Positions 38,788-46,404 of a DNA stretch of 64,000 nt are shown piece after piece. Position numbers and translations under genes: made by a program. Each line of letters opens with the position of its first letter. Positions within the stretch are counted from its first letter, which is position 1. The notes under the pieces are model-generated. The model was not told the DNA's origin and made no database searches. It saw only the letters and a list, made by a program, of their open reading frames with translations. The DNA comes from Liquorilactobacillus hordei DSM 19519 (lineage in GTDB: Bacteria > Bacillota > Bacilli > Lactobacillales > Lactobacillaceae), in NCBI RefSeq assembly GCF_019443985.1, contig NZ_CP049303.1, forward strand, positions 930,001-994,000, read 5' to 3'.

Positions 38788-41133
38788 ATGGAAAATAATA
38801 TTATTAAAGAAAAGATACTAAGAAAATTAAGAGAATCACCAGATCGTGATTTTCAAGTTCAAGAGTTAGCTGAGGCTATTGCAATGACAACAGCAGTTCA
38901 GTTTAAATTTGTAGTGCAAGCATTAGCACAACTAGAGCATGATAAAGAAGTAACACTTAACCAAAATGGAGCATTTACAATTGCTAAGGATGATTCTCTT
39001 CCAAAGTTTGTTGGTGTTTTTCATGCAAATGATCGTGGCTTTGGTTTTGTAACAGTAGATGTCGACACACCTGATTTTTTTATTAACCCAACACAAACAA
39101 TGGCGGCTTTGAATGGTGATGAAGTTGAAGTTATTGAGCTTAGAAAAGCTGATGAGAAAACTGGTAGAGGACCCGAGGGAAAAGTCGTTGGGATTGTTAA
39201 ACATGCTATTGAGCAAGTCGTTGGTGAGTTTGTTATAGATAGTGAAGAGGAATATCCAGAAGGTATTATTGGGACAGTGAAATTAAAAGATCGTAAATTA
39301 TCTCATTATACTTTTTTGGTTGAAGATCAGGGGTTAAACCCGGTTCCAGGCGAAGTAATTTTAGCGGATATCACTGCCTACCCTGATGCACACCTTCCAG
39401 GAATACTCAAAGGTATTGCGATAAAGGTAATTGGAAATGTCAATGATCCTGGAATTGATATTTTACAGGTTGTTTATCAACATGATATTCCAACCCATTT
39501 TCCAGAAGAAGTGATGGCAGAGGTTGAGCAGATTCCTGACCATGTAACTGATGAGGAACGTAAGGGTAGGGTGGATTTGACTGAGCAAGATTTGGTCACA
39601 ATTGATAGCATTGAATCTAAGGACCTTGATGATGCGGTTACAGCATGGAAGTTAGATAATGGCAATTATCATTTAGGTGTGCATATTGCGGATGTCTCTC
39701 ATTATGTAAGAGTTGGTACAGCGTTGAACGATGAAGCCTTCAGTCGAGGTACTTCAGTTTATTTGACAGATCGTGTGATTCCAATGTTGCCACATAAATT
39801 ATCAAATGGAATTTGTTCGTTAAATCCCAAGGTTGAACGATTAGCAATGAGTTGTGAAATGGAGATTGATTCAGAAGGTAATGTATTGAATCATAAAATT
39901 TTCCCAAGTGTTATTAAAACAACGGAAAGAATGACTTATGTTGCGATTAATAAAATTCTTGAGTCGCGTGATGAAAAAACAATGGCACGATATGAGAATT
40001 TAGTTCCGATGTTTGAAACAATGAATGAACTCCATAAAATTTTGCTTAAAATGAGAAAAAGACGCGGAGCAATTGAATTTGAGGATACAGAGGCAAAGAT
40101 TATTGTTGATGAAAAAGGGCATCCAGTTGATATTCAGTTGCGAGAGCGCGGAACTAGTGAAAGAATAGTTGAATCATTTATGCTTGCTGCTAATGAAACA
40201 GTTGCTGAACATTTCAACCATTTACGCGTTCCTTTTATTTATCGTATTCATGAAACTCCAAAAGCAGAAAAAATGCTATCATTTTTTGAAGCATTGTCTA
40301 GTTTAGGAATTGAAGCATCTGGTAGCAGTAATGATGTAAAACCTAAGATGTTACAAACAATTTTGAAGAAAGTAGCGGGTAAACCAGAGGAAGCAATGGT
40401 TTCAACGATGTTACTACGTTCAATGCAGCAAGCAAAATATTCTGACCAACCATTAGGACATTTTGGTCTTGGGGCACAAGATTACACACATTTCACATCT
40501 CCAATTAGAAGATATCCAGATCTTCTAGTTCATCGTTTAATTCGTTTTTATGAACAAAATGGGATTAATGATGAAACAAAGGAAGAATATAAGCAAGAAA
40601 TCCCTGAAATAGCTCTCCATAGTTCACAAATGGAGCGGCGTGCAATTGATGCAGAACGTGATACTGATGCGATGAAGAAAGCTGAATATATGGCTGATCA
40701 TGTCGGTGAAGAGTTTGATGCAGTTGTTAGTTCTGTAACAAAATTCGGGATGTTTGTTGGGCTACCTAATACGGTTGAAGGTCTTATTCACATTAGTGAA
40801 ATGAAAGATGATTACTATGAGTACTTGGATAAACATATGGTTCTAGTTGGTCGTCATACCAAGAGAACTTACCGAATTGGACAACCAATAAGGGTCAAGT
40901 TAGTTAATGTTAATGTTGATCAAAAGGAAGTTGACTTCACTCTTTTAAATCCTGAAGATGCTCCTAAGACTGATTTGTTGGTCAAAGCTGGAGGAAATGA
41001 TTCAAGGAGAGGCAATGGCGATAAAAAATATCAGGGAAATCGTAAGTATGATAGTAAAAAGGGTAATTCAAAAAACAGAGATAAGCAGCATGGTTATCGT
41101 CCCTTTAAAGATAAGTTAAAAAAGAGACACTGA
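38788..41133 (+). CDS. rnr: Ribonuclease R
   Basis: A 3'-5' exoribonuclease that digests structured RNA and takes part in trans-translation with SmpB. 781 residues. An N-terminal winged helix (VQELAEAIAMTTAVQFKFVVQAL), two cold-shock domains, and the RNB catalytic domain from ~250 (TIDSIESKDLDDAVTAWKLDNGNYHLGVHIADVSHYV, with its conserved Asp cluster) are followed by an S1 domain (VTKFGMFVGLPNTVEGLIHISEM). The C-terminal tail is rich in Lys, Asn and Gly. Confidence 0.97.
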   Translation: MENNIIKEKILRKLRESPDRDFQVQELAEAIAMTTAVQFKFVVQALAQLEHDKEVTLNQNGAFTIAKDDSLPKFVGVFHANDRGFGFVTVDVDTPDFFINPTQTMAALNGDEVEVIELRKADEKTGRGPEGKVVGIVKHAIEQVVGEFVIDSEEEYPEGIIGTVKLKDRKLSHYTFLVEDQGLNPVPGEVILADITAYPDAHLPGILKGIAIKVIGNVNDPGIDILQVVYQHDIPTHFPEEVMAEVEQIPDHVTDEERKGRVDLTEQDLVTIDSIESKDLDDAVTAWKLDNGNYHLGVHIADVSHYVRVGTALNDEAFSRGTSVYLTDRVIPMLPHKLSNGICSLNPKVERLAMSCEMEIDSEGNVLNHKIFPSVIKTTERMTYVAINKILESRDEKTMARYENLVPMFETMNELHKILLKMRKRRGAIEFEDTEAKIIVDEKGHPVDIQLRERGTSERIVESFMLAANETVAEHFNHLRVPFIYRIHETPKAEKMLSFFEALSSLGIEASGSSNDVKPKMLQTILKKVAGKPEEAMVSTMLLRSMQQAKYSDQPLGHFGLGAQDYTHFTSPIRRYPDLLVHRLIRFYEQNGINDETKEEYKQEIPEIALHSSQMERRAIDAERDTDAMKKAEYMADHVGEEFDAVVSSVTKFGMFVGLPNTVEGLIHISEMKDDYYEYLDKHMVLVGRHTKRTYRIGQPIRVKLVNVNVDQKEVDFTLLNPEDAPKTDLLVKAGGNDSRRGNGDKKYQGNRKYDSKKGNSKNRDKQHGYRPFKDKLKKRH

Positions 41134-41156
41134 TAATTTTTTAGGAGGTGTTTATG

Positions 41157-41624
41157 ATGGTAAAAAAGAAACATGAGAATCCTCCTTTGGCCCAAAACAA
41201 AAAAGCGAGCCATGATTATGCGATAATTGATACGGTTGAAGCTGGAATTGTTTTAACTGGAACAGAAATTAAATCAGTACGTGCACGTCGAATAAACCTT
41301 AAGGATGGTTTTGCACAAATTCGTAATAGTGAAGTCTGGCTGATGAATGTTCATATTTCGCCATATGAACAAGGAAATCAGTTTAATCACGATCCACTTA
41401 GAAATCGTAAATTATTACTTCATAAAAAACAAATTGCTGATTTAGGTAAGATGACTTCTGACAAGGGAATCACTTTAGTCCCACTAAAGGTTTATATTAA
41501 AAGTGGATTTGCTAAAGTTTTGCTTGGAGTAGGTAAAGGTAAACGTGACTATGACAAGAGGGAATCTATCAAACGTAAAGATCAAGAACGACAAATCCAG
41601 CGAACATTGAAAAACTATAGTTAG
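41157..41624 (+). CDS. smpB: SsrA-binding protein SmpB
   Basis: SmpB binds tmRNA and delivers it to stalled ribosomes for trans-translation. I take ATG 41157 ([21 protein letters not shown]), eight bases after AGGAGG; ATG 41154 is closer to that site. 155 residues: [46 protein letters not shown]-like [17 protein letters not shown], and the basic tail [20 protein letters not shown]. The tmRNA gene itself is not seen nearby. Confidence 0.97.
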   Translation: MVKKKHENPPLAQNKKASHDYAIIDTVEAGIVLTGTEIKSVRARRINLKDGFAQIRNSEVWLMNVHISPYEQGNQFNHDPLRNRKLLLHKKQIADLGKMTSDKGITLVPLKVYIKSGFAKVLLGVGKGKRDYDKRESIKRKDQERQIQRTLKNYS

Positions 41625-41659
41625 AAAATAAAATACGATGAATATTCAACAATGAATCA

Positions 41660-41827
41660 GCGAGAGGAGCTGGATCAAAAGTAAAATTTTGATTCAGTTC
41701 CTCTATTTATTCCGTATAAACGTGTTTTATAAGTCAAAATTCTTCGTCTAACTTCGAATTACTCATAGCAAATTACTCGCTATATTCGTAATTTCGAGTT
41801 AGTACTCAAATTTTCCCGACTTTGTAC
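41660..41827 (-). repeat. Repeat copy R6 (minus orientation, long form)
   Basis: The hairpin GAGGAGCTGGATCAAAA/TTTTGATTCAGTTCCTC (41664-41703) ends smpB. The body follows (CCGTATAAACGTGTTTTATAAG), then an inner palindrome with arms 41750-41762 and 41788-41800. The most complete copy in the window; it is cut off by the IS3 element at 41828. Confidence 0.8.
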
Positions 41828-41855
41828 TGCCTTAAAAAAGTTGGACATGTTTGTT

Positions 41856-42698
41856 TTAATTATTAGTTAGATACTGTTTACGATATTCGACTGGAGTTAA
41901 TCCGTGACGCTTAAGTGAAATTCGCTGGTTATTATACCAAGCAACATAATGTTCCACTAATGTACTTAGTTCACTGAGCGAAGTAACCTTAATGCGCCTT
42001 AAACATTCACGTTTAAGCATACTGAAAAAGCTCTCAACTGGGGCATTGTCTAAACAATTTCCCTTACGAGACATGCTTTGAATGAAATGATGATGTCTTA
42101 GTTTAGCTTGATAATTGGTCATTTGATATTGCCATCCTTGATCAGAGTGTAGAATTGGTTTAGTGGTTGCGGGAATTTTTTTAATGACTGTTTCAAGGGT
42201 TTGATCGATCAAAACACGATTGGGTGTTGAACTAACTTTAGCGGCTAAAACTTCATTACTAGCCTCATCAATAACTGTCGAAATATAACCCCATTTTCCA
42301 CACGTAAGTTTAAACTGACTGACGTCAGTATGCAAAACAGTATATGGTTTATGGGCCTTGAATTGTTGCTTGAGCAAGTTAGGTACCACCTGTCCAACAT
42401 GACCATGATATGAGTTGTACCGACCAGAATGTTTTGAAAAAAGAGTAACTTTCAGACCCATAGAAAACATAATTTTACGAACAGTTTCTAGACAAAGTTT
42501 AACATGATGCTGTTTTAAAACAAATCTCATGCGACGATAACCATAAGTTTGATGAGAGCGGGCAAATTCTTGCCGAATAATTTGTTTAACCTGACGATAT
42601 TTATCAGGCCGGTTTAGACAAGCTAAATGATAGTAATACGTCGAACGCGCAAGTCCCGCAACTTTTAAGAGCGTAATAAAGGGATAATCACGCTGCAA
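41856..42698 (-). CDS. IS3-family transposase OrfB (integrase core)
   Basis: 280 residues with the rve DDE core: HTDVSQFKLTCGKWGYISTVIDEASNEVLA (first Asp), ILHSDQGWQYQ (second Asp) and NAPVESFFSMLKRECL (Glu), plus the HTH_21 region CLNRPDKYRQVKQIIRQEF... TYGYRRM. It is one frame back from OrfA; an A-rich stretch at the end of OrfA (near 42726-42732) would allow a -1 shift producing the fused OrfAB transposase, as in other IS3 elements. A separate TTG start at 42698 is also possible. Confidence 0.93.
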   Translation of the reverse strand: MQRDYPFITLLKVAGLARSTYYYHLACLNRPDKYRQVKQIIRQEFARSHQTYGYRRMRFVLKQHHVKLCLETVRKIMFSMGLKVTLFSKHSGRYNSYHGHVGQVVPNLLKQQFKAHKPYTVLHTDVSQFKLTCGKWGYISTVIDEASNEVLAAKVSSTPNRVLIDQTLETVIKKIPATTKPILHSDQGWQYQMTNYQAKLRHHHFIQSMSRKGNCLDNAPVESFFSMLKRECLRRIKVTSLSELSTLVEHYVAWYNNQRISLKRHGLTPVEYRKQYLTNN

Positions 42699-42718
42699 TT
42701 CGTTAATTGTTTTAACTT

Positions 42719-43243
42719 TTAGTGCTGTTTTTTGTTTCGAATTACGGCATCCAATTTTTTTAGATAAACATTCTCAATTTTAGTATAGGAAAGTTCCTGT
42801 TCTAAATGTCTGATTTGTTTTTGTTGTCTCTCTATTAACTGTTGTTCGGTCTTTTTCTTGGATGTTTCTTTCTTTTTCTTAACCATCTTGGGTCGTCCTA
42901 TCTTAGATGAAATTACGGCTTTAATTCCAAATTGCCGCATTAATTTAAGCCAATTATAAACGACTGTGTGGCTGATATTAAAGTGGATGGCTGTTTTTTG
43001 AATACTGGTAGAATGGTTCAAGTAATATGTAATAACCGCTACCTTGAAATCATTAGAATAGTGCCGGCGTTTAAGCTGTTTAAGTCCGGTAGGACCAAAA
43101 GCTTTATAACGCGACACCCAAATTACTAATGGAGTATCACTCGGCATCTTATATTTCAGACACAGTGTGTGGAGTGAATTTTCACCATTTAAATATTCTT
43201 TAACTACTTTCAACTTAAAGCTGTAGGTATAATTACGTGTCAA
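42719..43243 (-). CDS. IS3-family OrfA (DNA-binding)
   Basis: I start it at TTG 43243 (LTRNYTYSFKLKVVKEYLNGE), seven bases after GGAGG, because the longer frame begins inside the inverted repeat; 174 residues. Two helix-turn-helix segments are visible (LKVVKEYLNGENSLHTLCLKYKMPS and FKVAVITYYLNHSTSIQKTAIHFNISHTVVYNWLKLM). A basic stretch and a Leu-zipper-like coiled coil (EQQLIERQQKQIRHLEQEL) follow, typical for OrfA multimerisation. Confidence 0.92.
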   Translation of the reverse strand: MTRNYTYSFKLKVVKEYLNGENSLHTLCLKYKMPSDTPLVIWVSRYKAFGPTGLKQLKRRHYSNDFKVAVITYYLNHSTSIQKTAIHFNISHTVVYNWLKLMRQFGIKAVISSKIGRPKMVKKKKETSKKKTEQQLIERQQKQIRHLEQELSYTKIENVYLKKLDAVIRNKKQH

Positions 43244-43291
43244 AAAAGCACCTCCAAAACTTGATTTACATGTCCAAGTTTTGTAAGGCAC

Positions 43292-43440
43292 TTCACTTAT
43301 GTCACACTTCCTTATTTATTACAAATAAATGAGTTTTATAATTCAAAGCACTTCGACTAAATTTGAATTGCGTAGCAGAGCTCACGGTATGTTCGTAATT
43401 TCAAGTTAGTAATCAAGTCTTCCTGGCTTATAGTACAAGC
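43292..43440 (-). repeat. Repeat copy R7 (minus orientation, degenerate)
   Basis: Begins with TTATGTCACAC, the far end of the copy interrupted by IS3. A second, diverged body follows (TGAGTTTTATAATTCAAAG, CTTCGACTAAATTTGAATT, GTAATTTCAAGTTAG) without a clear terminal hairpin. The IS thus sits in a tandem pair of repeats. Downstream to 43633 the DNA is AT-rich with a TATAAT at 43602-43607. Confidence 0.65.
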
Positions 43441-43633
43441 TTCTTTTTATTTTTAGAAAAAATATTTTTCATACACATATATTGTATAAACTCATAACAA
43501 AAGTGTATTTTTTTATTACAATTCTTAAGAAAAAAGTAATAATGAAACAAATAAGTAATATTTTGTAAGATACCTGCAACCAATGGAATTAGCTGATTGC
43601 GTATAATATTCAGTGGTAAAGGGGTTAATTCTT

Positions 43634-44785
43634 ATGAAAATAATTGGGGTCGTCACAAAATACATATTACTAATAGCATTTGTAATGACAACCATGACAA
43701 GTGGGGTTTCTGCAGATACTGTAAGTAGCTTACAAGGGCAGCAAAGTAGTGCCCAGAAAAAATTAGATACCAATAATGATCAATTATCTAAAAAGATTAC
43801 GGCTGTTAATCAAGTGTACCAAGAGATACAACAGTTGAATGAAAAGAAAAAGGATACAGCCGCTAACATTACAGCTGTTAAGGAAAAACTCGAAGCTGCC
43901 AAGTCGGAAAAACAAAAGCGTGTTGCAGATGCTAAAGCTAGATTAAGAGAACTTCAATTAAGAGAAGGAACAAATGATACGCTTCAGGTTCTTGAAAATT
44001 CTAGTAATTTATCTCAATGGTTAGGTAATGTTATTGCATTAACTCGTTTACAAGCTGTTTACAATGATAGCTTAGCTGCTGTTAAACAGAGTGTTAATAA
44101 AATTTCAACCGATCGCAAGCAACTGGTAACATATCAAGCAAGTCTTGATAGTCAGGCGAAAGACTTAGCTTTGAAGAAGGATCAGATGAGTGCTTCGTTG
44201 AGTTCTCTAAAGCAGCTGGTGAAAAATAATCAAGCGGCAGTGGCAACTCTTGCTAATAAGGTTTCATGGGCAAAGGAAAGTGCAGCAAAAGAAGCAGCAG
44301 CACAGGCAAGTGCTAGTTCACTTGCTGTACAACAACAAGCACAAGCAGCAACAAGTAGTAGTTCAGCACAGTCATCAACAACAAGTTCTTCTGCAGCAGT
44401 ATCTAGTCAAAGTTCCAGCTCTACAACGGCTAGTAGCAGTAGTTCTGCAAATTCTGCAATAACTACAACAGCGACCAATGTTGTATCAACAGGTAGTAGC
44501 TCAAAAACGCTTACTATGCAATCAACCGGATATTCGACTGCTCAGAGTGGTTTGAGCTCTTATAGTGCAACAGGAATTAATTTAAGTCAACACCCAAGTT
44601 GTATAGCGGTTGATCCCAGTGTCATCCCATTAGGAAGTATTGTCTGGGTTTCAGGTTATGGAGTTACAGTAGCCGGAGATACAGGTGGCGCAATAAAGGG
44701 AAACATTATTGATGTGCATTTTTCAACTGTTGCACAGGCGCAGAGTTGGGGAAGAAGATCAGTTACAGTTAAGATATTGAGTTAA
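43634..44785 (+). CDS. Secreted coiled-coil protein with C-terminal 3D domain (putative wall lytic enzyme)
   Basis: 383 residues; ATG 43634. A signal peptide (~1-27, cleavage near VSA-DT) is followed by a coiled-coil domain of ~170 residues like that of PcsB-type proteins (SSLQGQQSSAQKKLDTNNDQL...). A low-complexity Ser/Ala/Thr/Gln linker (about 205-290) leads to a C-terminal 3D domain with its three Asp in IAVDPSVIPLGS, VAGDTGGAIKG and NIIDVHF. 3D domains resemble the MltA catalytic barrel and occur in wall lytic transglycosylase-like proteins. Probably a peptidoglycan-remodelling enzyme; substrate unproven. Confidence 0.85.
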   Translation: MKIIGVVTKYILLIAFVMTTMTSGVSADTVSSLQGQQSSAQKKLDTNNDQLSKKITAVNQVYQEIQQLNEKKKDTAANITAVKEKLEAAKSEKQKRVADAKARLRELQLREGTNDTLQVLENSSNLSQWLGNVIALTRLQAVYNDSLAAVKQSVNKISTDRKQLVTYQASLDSQAKDLALKKDQMSASLSSLKQLVKNNQAAVATLANKVSWAKESAAKEAAAQASASSLAVQQQAQAATSSSSAQSSTTSSSAAVSSQSSSSTTASSSSSANSAITTTATNVVSTGSSSKTLTMQSTGYSTAQSGLSSYSATGINLSQHPSCIAVDPSVIPLGSIVWVSGYGVTVAGDTGGAIKGNIIDVHFSTVAQAQSWGRRSVTVKILS

Positions 44786-44882
44786 TCTAATAAATAACTT
44801 AAAAACTCTGCATTTTTAAATAGCTTAGAAATTGAAATTTAAACAAATTTTTGGTTAATTGATGCTGATAAATCTAAATATT

Positions 44883-44919
44883 AAAGTTCTAGTTACTTTG
44901 TGACCAGAGCTTTTTTAAT
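44883..44919 (+). terminator. Terminator after the 3D-domain gene
   Basis: AGTTCTAGTTA pairs with TGACCAGAGCT (one mismatch) around CTTTG, then TTTTTT. Confidence 0.75.
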
Positions 44920-44992
44920 TTGAAATTAAATAATCAATTTGAATTTGATGAGTAGAGTGAAGTATTTTTTTAAATTAAAATCCAATTAATAG

Positions 44993-45021
44993 TTGACCTT
45001 TTAATTAAAATAGTCTAAACT
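44993..45021 (+). promoter_or_regulatory. Promoter of the leuA leader
   Basis: TTGACC (44993-44998), exact 17-base spacer, TAAACT (45016-45021). A start near 45028 gives a leader of about 205 bases before leuA. Confidence 0.7.
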
Positions 45022-45038
45022 ATATCTAATAAATGAAA

Positions 45039-45196
45039 GGAGTCCTTCATATGAGCATTCAATCAAATAATCGTGTAATTGAATTTGCCCTACTACTATG
45101 ATGAAGGACTCTGACAATATGTCGAGTCCTATTTGTAGTTAGAATGGGGCTTGAGCGGCGAATGAACGTCCCATTCTTGATGAATGGGGCGTTTTT
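45039..45196 (+). promoter_or_regulatory. Leucine attenuator (leader region of leuA)
   Basis: Alternative pairings are visible. Segment 1 (45039-45050, holding the leader's ribosome-binding site) is complementary to segment 2 (45101-45112). Segment 2 can instead pair with segment 3 (GAGTCCT, 45124-45130). Further on, GAATGGGGC (45142-45150) can pair with GTCCCATTC (45168-45176) as an antiterminator. CGTCCCATTC (45167-45176) can also pair with GAATGGGGCG (45182-45191), forming a terminator followed by TTTTT. With the Leu-rich leader peptide this is a transcription attenuator. How ribosome position selects between structures is not resolved by eye. Confidence 0.85.
45051..45101 (+). CDS. leuA leader peptide
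   Basis: A 16-codon open frame, MSIQSNNRVIEFALLL, behind AAAGGAG. It ends in three consecutive CTA leucine codons directly before the TGA stop. Position, size and Leu codons fit a sensor of charged tRNA-Leu. The peptide itself is not expected to have a function. Confidence 0.85.
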   Translation: MSIQSNNRVIEFALLL

Positions 45197-45233
45197 ATTT
45201 ACAAATATTTTTATAAATTAGGAGGATATAAGT

Positions 45234-46400
45234 ATGAAACAAATACAATTTTTTGATACAACATTACGTGATGGCGAACAGACAATTGGTGTTAATTTTT
45301 CGATTGAGGATAAAATAAGAATAGCTAAACAATTAGTTAACTGGGGTGTAGATGTAATTGAAGCAGGTTTCCCTGTTGCATCAAAGAATGATTTTAAATC
45401 AGTTAGAAAAATTGGACAGGAAATAACAGGATGTAAGGTAACAGGACTGGCACGTTGTGTAAAAAAAGATATTGATGCAGTGAGTGCTGCCTTAGGAGAC
45501 ACTCCAAATGGTCAAATTCATGTGTTTATTGCAACGAGTCCTATCCATCGTGAAGCAAAGTTACATATGACCAAAGATGAAGTAATCGAAACAATTGAGA
45601 ATTGTGTTAGTTATGCTCATCAAAAATTTGAGCATGTTGAATTTTCCCCAGAGGATGCAACTAGAACGGAATGGAATTTTTTGGTTAAAGCAATTCGCAC
45701 AGCAATTTTTGCAGGAGCAGACGTGATTAATATTCCTGATACTACAGGCTACACTAATCCAGAAGAAATTAGTGAGTTATTTGATTATTTAAAAGACAAT
45801 ATTCCTGAATTTGATGAAGTAGTATTTTCGATACATTGTCATAATGACTTAGGAATGGCAACAGCCAATGCATTAGCCGCAATTCAACATGGCGCAACTA
45901 GGGTAGAAGGAACAATTAACGGTATAGGTGAACGTGCAGGGAATACAGCACTTGAAGAAATTGCAACGACATTAATGGTGCGGAAGGACTTTTATCAAGT
46001 TGAGACTAATATCTGTTTAACCAAGACTTTCGAAATAGCTAAAATGGTTAGTCAAAAATCAAAAATGCAGATTCCTAATAATAAACCTATTACAGGAACT
46101 AATGCATTTTCACATGAATCAGGAATTCATCAAGACGGCTTTTTGAAGAATCATGCAACGTATGAGATTTTAACTCCGCAAAGTGTGGGAGTTGCACATT
46201 CATCGATCCCTTTGGGAAAATTGTCGGGTTCACATGCAGTGATAGTAAAGTTAGAAGAGATGGGATATAAAATTGATAAAGAGACAACTAAGGATATTTT
46301 CATTAAATTCAAAGCGATTGCTGATAATCAGCCAATTGTTTCCGATGATGATTTAGTTCAGATAATGAACGAAATACAAGGAGTTGCAAGTAAAAAATAG
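45234..46400 (+). CDS. leuA: 2-isopropylmalate synthase-like enzyme lacking the C-terminal regulatory domain
   Basis: LeuA condenses acetyl-CoA with 2-oxoisovalerate as the first committed step of leucine synthesis. ATG 45234 follows TAGGAGGATA; 388 residues. The TIM barrel has FFDTTLRDGEQTIGVNFS, SPEDATRTEW, the metal-binding HCHNDLGMA and GTINGIGERAGNTALEE; the linker subdomain contains GTNAFSHESGIHQDGFLK. The allosteric leucine-binding domain (~120 residues in typical ~510-residue LeuA) is absent. The stop lies 10 bases before the IS1182 repeat, so either this is a natural short form or the 3' end was lost. No leuB, leuC or leuD follows. Homocitrate or citramalate synthase are alternatives; the Leu leader favours LeuA. 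Confidence 0.88.
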   Translation: MKQIQFFDTTLRDGEQTIGVNFSIEDKIRIAKQLVNWGVDVIEAGFPVASKNDFKSVRKIGQEITGCKVTGLARCVKKDIDAVSAALGDTPNGQIHVFIATSPIHREAKLHMTKDEVIETIENCVSYAHQKFEHVEFSPEDATRTEWNFLVKAIRTAIFAGADVINIPDTTGYTNPEEISELFDYLKDNIPEFDEVVFSIHCHNDLGMATANALAAIQHGATRVEGTINGIGERAGNTALEEIATTLMVRKDFYQVETNICLTKTFEIAKMVSQKSKMQIPNNKPITGTNAFSHESGIHQDGFLKNHATYEILTPQSVGVAHSSIPLGKLSGSHAVIVKLEEMGYKIDKETTKDIFIKFKAIADNQPIVSDDDLVQIMNEIQGVASKK

Positions 46401-46404
46401 GTAT

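Larger units (their letters stand above)
41828..43291 (-). mobile_element. IS3-family insertion sequence (IS150-like)
   Basis: The terminal inverted repeats are TGCCTTAAAAAAGTTGGACA at the left and its near-match TGCCTTACAAAACTTGGACA (read inward) at the right. OrfA and OrfB lie on the minus strand. If the ends are taken one base inward, an ACT direct repeat (41826-41828 and 43291-43293) flanks the element, a 3-bp duplication as in IS150 relatives. It lies within repeat DNA downstream of smpB. Confidence 0.9.

Noticed and set aside
41625..43633. tmRNA (ssrA) gene beside smpB
   Set aside because: No tRNA-Ala-like ends or tag-coding frame found; the region is repeat and IS DNA.
45001..45233. 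T-box riboswitch before leuA
   Set aside because: No T-box sequence (AGGGTGGNACCGCG-like) and no long stem I with a specifier loop. The short Leu-ending frame and paired arms fit leader-peptide attenuation better.
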